Below are positions 52,975 to 63,283 of a stretch of DNA of 64,000 bases, in pieces. Under the pieces are notes generated by a model. It was not told the origin of the DNA and did not search any database. It saw nothing but the letters and a program-made list of their open reading frames with translations. Within the stretch, counting starts at the first letter, position 1; every line of letters starts with the position of its first letter. This stretch comes from Cylindrotheca closterium (lineage: Eukaryota > Bacillariophyta > Bacillariophyceae > Bacillariales > Bacillariaceae), in assembly GCA_933822405.4 (NCBI GenBank), contig CAKOGP040002236.1:62001-126000 (forward strand). Reading direction: 5' to 3'. The translations under genes and the position numbers were made by a program.

Positions 52975-55003
52975 GATCGAATTTGTGAAATGGTTGTTTT
53001 TTTGGTGCAAGGTTTGTAATTGTAATAGGTATTGGTGTCAACAAAGAATCTGACTGCTATTACCACAGTACAGTATTGTAAGGAACTGTTCTCTGTAGGT
53101 ACGAGTATGGTACCTGCGGTACTGTACTGTAATAAGCGAAGGAAGCCGAAGCCGAAGCGAACCCGCACAAGACTCCGACTTGATCGACTAAAAAATGGAT
53201 CTTCGATTGATTCGATTGCTCTACAGTAACTAGTACGTACGAATGAATGAATCAGGGTGTACTTGTACCTGGCATCCCATATATGTTCCCCTCCATGGTG
53301 AGTGAAAGTGATTCGTCCTCGCGTACCAGGTACGGTAGTTCTGGAATCACTTTATTCTGAAGAAAGTGGATTGCACCACAAGTCATTCTTCTTCGTTCCC
53401 CAATTCTTTTTTTTGTGTGTTGCTTTTTTGTTACTGTACAGTAGGTGCATACCGGTATGGAAGTCAACCCAACTTCAAACTTTCTTGTTCAAACATGTTG
53501 TGAAAAGAAAGACGAACTCAGTGGTAACGTCGGGTGAATTAATGGCTGATCGTCTCTGGGCAGGAGGTTTACTCCATGTGACTCCATCCTGGCACCCAAT
53601 CTAAGTAGAGGAGACCCATGAAGGTCCGAGCGATCGTCTGGCTCCAGAAAATTCGACTATTGATCGCCAGTGCCAAGCTGGCACGATTACTAAAGTTCAA
53701 AGTAGCCCTCGACGAGCAGCTTGCGGTAATAGATATTATACTCTCAGTGCGAATGAGGCTTAGGGGACTCGAAAATGTGGAATATTCACCTGCTTTGAAG
53801 GACAAAGACTTCAATGATCTGGCCAACTATCACCTGGACAATGACAAGCACGAAAAGGGTAAAAGGGTAAAAGGGTAAAAGGGTTCGTTCAGAGATGCAG
53901 AGACTGCGAACCTTCGCAAAACTATTAGTTACCAATGGATACACTGCTTTTGCTACAATGTTGGCTAGGTACACGAAAATCAAGTATTCAACACTCCTCA
54001 TTGCGCTTCTAGGCGAATTGGGTCGGCCGACGTTTGCAAATCTGATGAAGCACTTTTTGAAGATTGATTTTGATGGTCTTTATGAGATGTATCATCCATT
54101 AGCATTGCCTCTCTCACCGGCATTACAAAGCCTGAAGATACAGTAGTGATTTCTTGTTTGGAAATGGGCACGGAAATCGTCCTGGAAACAACAAACAGTA
54201 CACCGCGGATTGGTATTCAATTGCACTCAAGAATTTGAAGGGGGCAATGATTGTCAAGGGGCAAGTATCACACTACTGGGCATTGTTCGCGAATATCAAG
54301 CACGAGGCATTGCTTCTTGCTTCTTGGAATTGAAAGAAGCCGAAACGGGCAAAGGGTGTAAACATAGTCGGATGAGGGTGCAGCAAAGTACCCGTAACGA
54401 CATAGTGCGGTGTGGAGATCAAGACCTGCAAAAGTTCAAACGAGCCAAGGCAATTAAGGAAAAGGCCCAACTAAAGATCGAACTGGACCTGGGAAAAATC
54501 GAACTAGCCAAGGCAAACGAGGAGCAAATGGTATACCGTTAGCTAAAGATCAATCTAGCAAAACTGTTTGACGAGCAAAAGGCCCAGCGGTAGGCCGGTC
54601 AAGACATGCGAGAAATCGAACAAGCCAAAGTACTCGAGGAGGAAAAAGCTGAGCAAAAGGATCAACAAGTCAAGTCTCTTCAAGAAAGTAAGAATATTTG
54701 CTCAAATGAGTAAGAGTACCAATATGTGACACCAGAAAATGGAAATATAGTTGAATACGGTACATCACTATCGGTACTATCGTACTTTTTGGTATATTCT
54801 TGCAGACAAATCCGACCGAACAAAAAATTGAGATGGAAGACAGAACCTATGATACTGTAATAAACTTCGAATGGTGGAAGTTGTTGCGAGTACCAAAATG
54901 GTAGGAAAGCACCGAAGAGAGCGTCCACGATATCTCGAACTGAGAAATGATAAGATCTCATAATATTTATGTCTACATTTTTTTTTATCAAACTTTTGAA
55001 ATA
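52975..55003. other. region with broken open frames, no intact gene recognised
   Basis: Several plus-strand frames (53618..53878, 53895..54146, 54210..54542) look protein-like in composition. The last ends in a charged repetitive helix (LKIELDLGKIELAKANEEQ) that continues past stops into KINLAKLFDEQKAQR and QAKVLEEEKAEQKDQQ. This suggests a decayed coiled-coil gene or mobile-element remnant. 53854-53882 is four units of (AAAAGGGT). 53100-53130 and 53322-53336 contain GTACC palindromes. Confidence 0.4.
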
Positions 55004-55142
55004 TACAAGTAGGACTACATGAAATTCAGATGAATGCCTCATCCCTTTGCGCAATAATGATGCTGATGCGGTTGTTGCTTCTCTTTGCTCGTCATGTCTT
55101 ATAAGAGTTCTATATGCAGTAGACGTAGTCCCGCTCTCCTTC
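55004..55142 (-). repeat. partial duplicate of the 3' end of DCD protein 2
   Basis: This stretch matches 55190..55370 with indels: shared pieces include atgaaattc.gatgaatgcctcatcc and ctcgtca.g.cttataag. It includes a degenerate copy of the last coding exon's end: on the minus strand GAGAGCGGGACTACGTCTAC versus GAGAGCAGGACTACGACTAC. It is therefore a relic of a tandem duplication of the gene's terminal exon and 3' flank. Confidence 0.7.
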
Positions 55143-55332
55143 GAAGAATGATGATGAATGAATGACAAAACTAATATGTTTTTTAAACTTTTGAAACATA
55201 CTGAAACTCCGGTACCGGTCATGAAATTCGGATGAATGCCTCATCCAATAGTCCTAGCCTAGCGCGCAATGACGATGCTGCTGCTGTTGTTGCTTATGTT
55301 TACTTACGTTTGCTCGTCAAGACTTATAAGGC

Positions 55333-56919
55333 TCATATGCAGTAGTCGTAGTCCTGCTCTCCATCTCCATCACACCCAGGCACGGAATCAAAACCATCTC
55401 TGTTGAAGCAGGTCAAACCAGCGGCACAATCTTCATCTGGTGCAAAGAAATAAGAAACAATGAGAAATACAGCGTTTTGAAAACAAAAATACCACACCAT
55501 GAAAGCTTGCTTACCTGTGTCGCAATCTCCTTGGCAGAATCCAATGGGATATATTCCAGTATTTGCCACTTCAAGGTCATCGTAAACACTAGCAAGAAAG
55601 TTTTCCGATGGCCTGGGAATGCAATAGTCATCGGCTCCGCCTCCTAGTTCGTTGGCATTTCCAAGACAGTCTGGAACAACTCCATCGTCCCCAAATTGCC
55701 GCTGGAAGCACACCAGTCCATTGGCACAGTCTATATATATTTTTTAATTAATGAAAGTGAAAATGAAAATGAAAATGAGCGAATTATACACACATTTCTT
55801 TCGTTTGGAACAATTTACTTACCAGAGTCGAAATCGCAATCTCCTTCACATTGGTTTAGCTCGAAGTATTCCCACTCTTCCTCTGGATCACCAATCCAGT
55901 TGAGAGTGACTTCTGACGTGTTTGGATCGAAACAGTAGTCCCAGGTTGTACCTCCAAATCCGATACACCCATTTACCACCTCGTCTCCAGCACGCTCAAA
56001 GCACGCCAAGTTTCCCGCACTTTAGAACGACAAATATAATGTTAGTGACTCGATGTATGGTCAAAGTCGAAGAGTGCATTGTATTTAACGAACCAATCAT
56101 CATCTACGTCGCAATCTCCCTGACACTTGCCAAGAGGGAATACAGATGCTGGAAGACCCTCGTCTCCAACAAGCACCAAGGTGTTGTCGGTAGGCGGCTT
56201 AATGCAGAAGTCATCAAAGCCATCACCAACTTCGTCAGCATTGCCTTGACATCCTGGGACACCGACGGTTCCTGCATCGCGGAAGAAGCAAATGAGACCG
56301 AACTCACAGTCCGAATCATCATCGCAATCTTGGGATTGAGAGAAGAGGAAAATGTGAGATGAGAGTGAAAAAAGTCTGACTGGAAACGATGAAATGGCTC
56401 ACCTCCTTGGCATTCTGCTAGACCAAATTCGTCAAACAAGTCATCTTCGTCGAGGAAAAGGGCTGGAATGGTGGGGGCAGCATTGGTTGGAGGAGGAGTC
56501 GGAAGGTTCGTGGGTTGTGGTGTTGGCTGTGGTGTCGGTTGTGGCGTTGGCTGTGGCGTTGGCTGCGGCGTTGCGGGGATGGATGGCATTGTTGGTGGTG
56601 GTGTGGGACGAGGGGTAGTTGCTACTATTGGTGTCATCGCTGTTGGAGCTGGTGCTGTTGGTTGTGAATTTGGACGTGAAGTAGGGCGCCTTGTTGGTGG
56701 ACGAGTTGGTCCTGGTGTAGGAGGTATGCTCAGTTGCATCTGCGACACATCGAATTCGGTCCATTCTTCATTCTTGGCATGGTTGGCATCATTGACGTAT
56801 TGTCTTCCTCTTGTGTTTCCAAGTTTTGCTTCGGCGTTGCGAATAGTCTTGGCAGTGACATGGTTCTTATGCGAAAGCAGGAAAGTGCTTAACAGAAAGG
56901 ATCGTTTTAGGAAGATCAT
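55333..56919 (-). CDS. DCD-repeat secreted protein 2
   Basis: Five exons (56403..56919, 56094..56328, 55823..56019, 55515..55730, 55333..55436) give 422 residues in frame. Exon 1 carries a signal peptide (SFLLSTFLLSHKNHVTA), a short conserved acidic pro-region (EWTEFDVSQMQLSIP), a PTPQ-type stalk, and the family hinge FLDEDDLFDEFGLAECQGG. The repeats then read DCDDDSDCEFGLICFFR..DDFCIKPP; DCDVDDDC (the second Cys codon split by an intron) AGNLACFER..WDYCFDP; DCDFDS|DCANGLVCFQR..DDYCIPRP; and the terminal DEDCAAGLTCFNR..DYDYCI. The third exon (197 nt) is a 179-nt exon plus the 18-nt DCDFDS module fused to its end. The product is secreted, with presumed disulfide-rich repeats; the function is unknown. 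Confidence 0.83.
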
Positions 56920-57446
56920 GGTGAGCTGTCTTCACTCCGGCTTTGGTTATCAAGTAGAAAAATGAGAGGCGTATTGGCGATTATTGAAAATGTGAGTTCA
57001 ATTGAAGCACAACGTGCATAAGCCGCAGAACATCCATTGCGACTTTTTTGGTAACGGAAAAATATTTAGCTGCATGGATCGACGTCGGTTTTTGGTGATA
57101 TTTTAAAATAGGTACTCGTATGGATTTAATAGTTAGAGAAAAGAAAGATCATCAATGGTACTCACTATACCGGCATATAAGGTACTATTGCAGTTTAGAG
57201 TACAAGCATGGTACAAGCATGGTACAAGCAACGCTGGAGCTTTGATATGACACTTTTTTCTTTACAATTACAAGACATTGATTTTAGAGTGATGGAAAAA
57301 AGAGTGCTTGGTTCTTGGGCCAATCTTTCACACTTTTTGCCTCTTACTTTACCACCAGAAAGATCGTCCATTTTTGACACGGCTTTGTTTGCTGCATTGA
57401 TGAAGCTAACTATTACCACTCAGTGGTGCTATCTCTTTCAGGATGT
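56920..57446. other. intergenic between DCD proteins 2 and 3
   Basis: No gene is recognised. The 5' flank of protein 2 and the 3' flank of protein 3 lie here; 57208-57232 has a short direct repeat of 'catggtacaag'. Confidence 0.5.
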
Positions 57447-59775
57447 CTATGGGGTGATACAATAGTCGAAATCTTCTTCTCCTTCACCTTCGCACCCTGG
57501 TACATCACCCGTTCCAAGCCTGGTAAAGCACGTCAGTCCTTCTGCGCAATCCACGTCTGTAGTTTTAAGACAGTAAGCAAGTCAGATGGTTAGAAGAGTG
57601 ATCACAAGGATCCAAAGACAAAACTAATAGCAAGCTCACCAGTATCACAGTCTCCAGCACAATTGGGGAGAGGGTAGAGTCCAAAATCTGCGAGATCGAC
57701 ATCATCGAAGGCACTGATGAGGTAGGTGTCCGATGGTCTCTTGATGCAAAAGTCTTCGCCACCAGTAGCGAGATCGTTAGCATTTCCATCGCATCCGGGA
57801 ACAACACCATCGTCGCCAGCATTGCGTTGGAAGCAAACAAGTCCAAGATCGCAATCTTATTCGAAAAAAGAAGATGAAGATGAGCTATTTCGGTCACTAC
57901 CAATTGCGACTTTAAAAGGATGCTGTAAGGTTTGCTTACCAGAGTCGAAGTCGCAATCTTGGGTTTGGGCAAACAATCAGATTGCAAATGTTAGAATGCG
58001 GACGTCGAGTCAAAAAGTAGAGCACCGATTATTTTCTCTTTACCTCCTTCGCATTCCTTCAATTCATAGTAACCGTTTTCTTCATCACCAACAAACTCGA
58101 GTGCCTTGTCTGGAGTATCTGGTGGAACGCAGTAATCGAAGTTTATCTCTCCTTCTCCTTCGCATCCAGGAACTGGATCAAATTCGGCTCGATAGTAGCA
58201 AATCAAATCCCCTTCGCAGTCAGAGTCTATAAATAATATAAATGAAAGCAGAAAGTGCTTTGAGCAACCTCAGGGCACCAAAAGCGCTGTACTGGATTTA
58301 TGTCTTACCAAAGTCACAGTCTCCAGAACAAAGGCCAATTGGGAATGCTCCTTGATTTGCACCTTCGAAATGATCATATACACTCGACAGGTAAGTAGGA
58401 GATGGACGGATAGCACAATAATCTTCGGCTCCAGTTTCAATAGTGTTTGCATCTCCAGTACAACTGGGTACAACGCCATCGTCCCCTGAATTTCTCTGCC
58501 AACATATCAAACCGATCCCACAGTCTATGTTGAAAGAAGAAAATGTTCATGAGTGCATTCATCAGTATTGCACACAACTCTTTATACTGTTGCTGGTCAC
58601 ATATACTTACCAGAGTCGAAATCGCAATCTATAAGGAGAAAGATATTCAGTGACATCATCTCTGCATACAATATGCAATCTTGTTGTATCTAATCTACTC
58701 ACCTCCTTCGCATTGGTTTAGTTCAAAATAGTCCCATTGTGGATCTGGAAGCCCAACAAAGTTGAGTTCTTTGTCGGTTGCGGTTGGGTCAAAACAGTAG
58801 TCCCAGGTTGATCCTCCGAATCCAATGCATCCTGGAACGATTTCATCACCAACACGATCAAAGCACGTGAGCCCTTCAGCGCTTTGGAACACAACGATGT
58901 TAGTACATGAATAGAAGGTCAAGCGAACGCCCAATGGCCTCGAAATCGTACCAATCGTCATCTATGTCGCAATCTCCCTGGCACTTGCCAAGAGGGAACG
59001 CAGAAGCAGGGAAGCCCTCATCGCCCACGATAACAAGCGTATCTTCGGTTTGAGGGGCGATACAGAAATCATCAAAGCCATCACCAACTTCGTCGGCATT
59101 TCCGAGACATCCTGGAACGTCCGTGGTTCCTAGATCACGTTGAAAGCAAATGAGACCAAATTCGCAATCGGAATCATCGTCACAGTCTGCAGCAAAGATT
59201 TAGTAGAACGGTTAGCCATATGAGTCTTCACACTGCGATCAATTTCAAAACAGGCGCTTACCTCCTTGACATTCAGCAAGTGAAAACTCATTAAAAACAT
59301 CATCTTCGTCGAGGAAAAGCGAAGCTGGGCCAGTTGGTGGAGGCGTAGTAGGATTTGGAGTTGGTGGAGGTGTAGTAGGATTTGGAGTTGGTGCTGGTGT
59401 TGGAGGAGGAGTTGGACCGGGGTTTGGGGCAGTTGTGGGGTCCGGGGCAGTTGTGGGGTTGGGGGTTGTAGGCGGAGTGGTTGGAGGTGCAGTTTCTGCT
59501 TCGGTTGTAGGTGGTGGAGTGGGCGTAGGTGCAACAGTGGGTGGCACAGTTGGGACAACCGGAGCCATAGTGGTAGGAATACTCATCTGCTGTTGCACTG
59601 CAAAATTTTCCCATTGGTTTTCTAACTCGGCATTTGCTGATGCGGCATCAGCTCCAAACATTAGGTCTCTTCCGCCCTTCTTCCGTTCAACATTTCGAAG
59701 TGCCTTTCCCAGTGCCGAGTTGGCATTCAGCAGCATGAAAGCACATAGTACAATCGTTTTTTTCAAGACGAGCAT
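57447..59775 (-). CDS. DCD-repeat secreted protein 3 (with two 18-nt microexons)
   Basis: Nine exons (59262..59775, 58952..59186, 58703..58881, 58611..58628, 58309..58524, 58044..58226, 57940..57957, 57640..57855, 57447..57556) give 562 residues in frame. I start at 59775 (MLVLKKTIVLCAFMLLNANSA, signal peptide). A pro-region (WENFAVQQQMSIPTT), a PT stalk and the hinge FLDEDDVFNEFSLAECQGG precede six Cys-rich repeats. Exons 58611..58628 and 57940..57957 are each exactly 18 nt, flanked by AG and GTAAG, and both encode DCDFDS, completing the start of the next 216-nt repeat exon. Exons 2/3 split the second Cys codon of repeat 2, as in proteins 2 and 4. The last repeat is short and ends DFDYCITP-stop. 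All other introns are phase 1. Confidence 0.83.
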
Positions 59776-60706
59776 CTTGCAGATGAATTGTTTATCTCTT
59801 TTGTATTTGGCCGGAAGCTGCCTCATGGACTTTTTGTTGACCAATCAATCAGCGATCCAAAGATTTTGTGATCTCGCACGTTGCGTCGGTTAGCTCGATA
59901 AATACTTAGAGAAAGTCTGAGATATCTTTCTCGTTGTTGTAGATAAATTTCATCCGTTTGACACGCGGGCCGGCAGTGAAACGCAGAGTTGCCCGCACAA
60001 TTTCGTTGCACTGAAAACTTCAAATCAATGTCCAGCGATATTGTCATATTCTTTGTAATTTACGATGATGGCTTGTTGAAACAACTCTACCTTGCTTGAA
60101 ATAGTACTTTTTGAGATATGTTTTATAACAATTAGCAATCAACCGCAAAATTTTCCGTACAAGCTGTAGCAAGCCCAAGTCCCAGTTCAACAAAATCTTG
60201 ATGGCATGTTCCATGTTTGAGTTCCTGCTTGTGGCCTTGATTCATTTATTCATTCGTCCGCTGTTATCGGTGATACTTCCGCCTTTGATAAGCAATAGGT
60301 GAAGATTAATAGTGTTTGCAAAATGTCGAATATCGTCCGAAAATAATGGTAAGTCTCTTGTAGTTGTAAGATCTCCTTATTCTAGCTATGATTCCTAGAG
60401 CAGGGATGCAGAGACACTTGGCGGTATTGACCTAAACTGCGTTATGAAAACTGTTAAATTGTAAATAAAAAATGAACTTCTCGGAAAGTTATTACGAAAA
60501 AGTCTTCTCTAGACGGTACAGTTATTCATTGTGAAATTATCGCATGCGCAGTACAACTGTAAATAAAAAATGAACTTCTCGGAAAGTTATTACGAAAAAG
60601 TCTTCTCTAGACGGTACAGTTATTCTTTGTGAAATCATCGCATGCGCAGTACAACTTGTGCACTGACACGCCTTCTACGTCAATTTCTTTCGTCATGGCC
60701 ATTGTT
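59776..60706. other. intergenic with a 98-bp exact-type tandem duplication
   Basis: 60461-60558 and 60559-60656 are two nearly identical 98-bp units (both begin gtaaataaaaaatgaacttc), differing at a few bases. The unit ends near the 3' end of DCD protein 4. No gene is recognised in the rest. Confidence 0.8.
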
Positions 60707-62945
60707 CTAAGGAACAATGCAGTAGCCATAAGCCTCTTCTCCTGGCCCTTCGCACCCAGGAACTTCTGTAGCAAGACTTGGTCGGTCGAAGCACACGAGA
60801 CCGGTTTCGCAGTCCTCATCTAGAGGAAAGGGATTAGAACGATGAGAAACATATCCATAAGTTACGAATTCGCCGAACTGATGTGTGTACTCTCTTACCT
60901 GTGTCACAATCTCCAGCACAATTGGGAAGAGGGTAGATACCAAAGTCGCCAAATTCAACATCGTCATACCAACTCACGAGAAAGGTGTCAGATGGTCGAA
61001 CAATACAGAAGTCTTCGGAACCAGTTCCAAGATCATTGGCATTTCCTGTACATCCAGGGACGCTTCCGTCACCTCCAGCGGAGCGCTGTCCGCAAACAAG
61101 TCCAAGATCACAGTCACTATCGAAGTCGCAGTCTATACCGAGAAAATATGATATGGTATGAGTTAGCCCAACGAATTGCAAACTCAACACAAGAACAAAT
61201 CAACAGCTTCATGCTGTCTTACCTCCTTGGCACTCCTTTAACTCGTAGTATGACCATTCTTCATCTCCGATAAAGTCGAGCGACTTGTCGGGTGTAGTTG
61301 GAGGAACGCAGTAATCAAAGTTATCCTCTCCTAGTCCGTTACATCCAGGAACTTGATCAAATCCAGATCTGTAGTAGCACACCAAGTCTCCCTCGCAATC
61401 GGAGTCTAGAAAAGACAAAACGTTGAGTAATCAATGAGATCAAGATAAAAAACGATGCACGCACGAGGTAGAAACGAAATACACATACCGAAATCGCAAT
61501 CTCCAGAGCACAGGGGGATTGGGAATGTTCCTTGATCTGCCTGTTCAAAGTGATCATAAACACTTGAGAGGAAAGTGTCGGATGGGCGGAGTACACAATA
61601 ATCTTCGCTACCAGTTGCAAGAGCATTGGCATCTCCACTACAGCTTGGAACATCACCACTGCCTCCAGCTACTCGTTGGAAACAAACAAGTCCAATTGCA
61701 CAGTCCGAGTCGAAATCACAATCTATGCGAAGATAGCAGATAGTCGGTCGGTCAGGTCAGGCCAGATCAGTGTTGCATGCAATACATGTAGTCTGGTGGT
61801 TGTTCCAATCTACTTACCTCCTTCGCACTGGTTTAGTTCGTAATAATCCCATACTGGATCTGGAAGCCCAATAAAGTTGAGCTCCTTCGTAGTGGCACTG
61901 GGATCAAAGCAGTAGTCCCATGCGGTTCCACCGAATCCAATGCAGCCTGGCACAACTTCGTCGCCTGTACGGATGAAGCAGGATAGTCCCGCAGCACTAT
62001 GAAAGGCAATTGTTCGTTAGTAAATCTAGTTGGTGATCAAAGAAAACAACATTGTACACGTACCAATCTGCATCAGTGTCGCAATCTCCCTGACAACGTT
62101 GCAAAGGGAATGCAGATGTTGGAAAGCCTTCGTCCCCGGCGATGACCAAAGTGTCATCTGTCGTAGGCTTGATACAGAAATCATCAAAGCCATCACCGAC
62201 TAGATCGGCATTCCCGAGACATCCTGGAACGTCGGTGGTCCCAAGATCACGTTGGAAACAAATGAGGCCGAATTCACAATCGGTATCTTCGTCGCAATCT
62301 GTTGGTTTCACGTGAGACGAGTTCAAGAATACAGTTAGTCATGAACATTGTCGAAAGGCTATGCCAATCGCTTCTTTTGAGTGTCGTTTGCTTACCTCCT
62401 TGACACTCAAGAAGGGAAAATTCATCGAAAACATCGTCTTCGTCGAGGAAGAGCGAGGCCGGGCCAGTAGGAGGTGGGGTGGTGGGGCTTGGGGTTGGTC
62501 CTGGGGTAGGAGGAGGTGTTGGGCCAACGACAGGAGCTAAAGTGGGTGGAGGAGTAGGTGGAGGAGTAGGTGGCAAAGTGGGTGGCGGAGTAGGTGGCGG
62601 AGTAGGTGGCGGAGTAGGTGGTGGAGTATTTTGTTGAAAACGGGTAGGTGCTGCTGTTTCGACGAAGCCAGGAACTGTTGGAGGATTGGTTGGGGGGCGA
62701 GTTGGTGGTGGCGTTGGACCGGGTGAAGGTATACTCATTTGCATTTGTTGCACATCCAATTCTTCCCATTCCTCATCAATAACAGCCTGTTTATCGGCAT
62801 CGCCATGATCACCCTGGAAGAATCTGGCATGATTGCCAAGTTTCAGCATCTTACGTTCTGCATTTCTAATGGTCTTGGCAGAAGCCGAGTTGGCGTGCAT
62901 AAGCAGGAATGCACCAAGTACAATTGATCGTTTTGAAAAACTCAT
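60707..62945 (-). CDS. DCD-repeat secreted protein 4
   Basis: Seven exons (62396..62945, 62064..62298, 61818..61996, 61489..61722, 61223..61405, 60899..61132, 60707..60819) give 575 residues in frame. It has a signal peptide (SIVLGAFLLMHANSASA), a pro-region (EEWEELDVQQMQMSIPSPG), a PT stalk with (PPPT)n, and the hinge FLDEDDVFDEFSLLECQGG. The repeats have the same order as in protein 3, but the DCDFDS module is continuous with the downstream repeat, making 234-nt exons (18+216) at 61489..61722 and 60899..61132. A 183-nt exon encodes SDCEGDLVCYYR..FDYCVPP. The last repeat ends EAYGYCIVP-stop, inside a cattgttc/gaacaatg hairpin. It is the closest homologue of protein 3 in the window, differing mainly by intron presence and stalk length. 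Confidence 0.84.
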
Positions 62946-63283
62946 GATGGTATGGTTGTCTCCACTATATTTGCTTCGTGTTTTGTCGCAAGAGAGACTT
63001 GAACGATGGATTTGTGGTTGTCATGTGTAGTTTCAGCGATTTTAGGACGACTGAGATTCTTGATTGGCGATTTTGGCTTTGGGTTGTACCTGGTGGTACT
63101 TTACGAACGAAAAACACCGTTTTTGAAAGAAATGCGGCACTTCGTTATGTGGGGTCTGCGCACCGGTCGAGCTTTCTGCGATAACTTTGCAGGTGTACTC
63201 GCAACCAAAATCTCAATACCGCACTGATCTGGCTAATCAATCTGATCTTCCCTCCAACCAATGATCACACATCAATCATTCCA
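62946..63283. promoter_or_regulatory. shared 5' flank of divergent DCD proteins 4 and 5
   Basis: 338 bp separate the two start codons on opposite strands, so the promoters of both paralogues must lie in or beyond this stretch. No specific motif can be assigned; a short ggtggtac element occurs near 63088. This is inference from geometry only. Confidence 0.45.

Noticed and set aside
53854..53882. Interstitial telomere repeat
   Set aside because: The unit is AAAAGGGT, repeated only about four times, unlike TTAGGG or TTTAGGG arrays.
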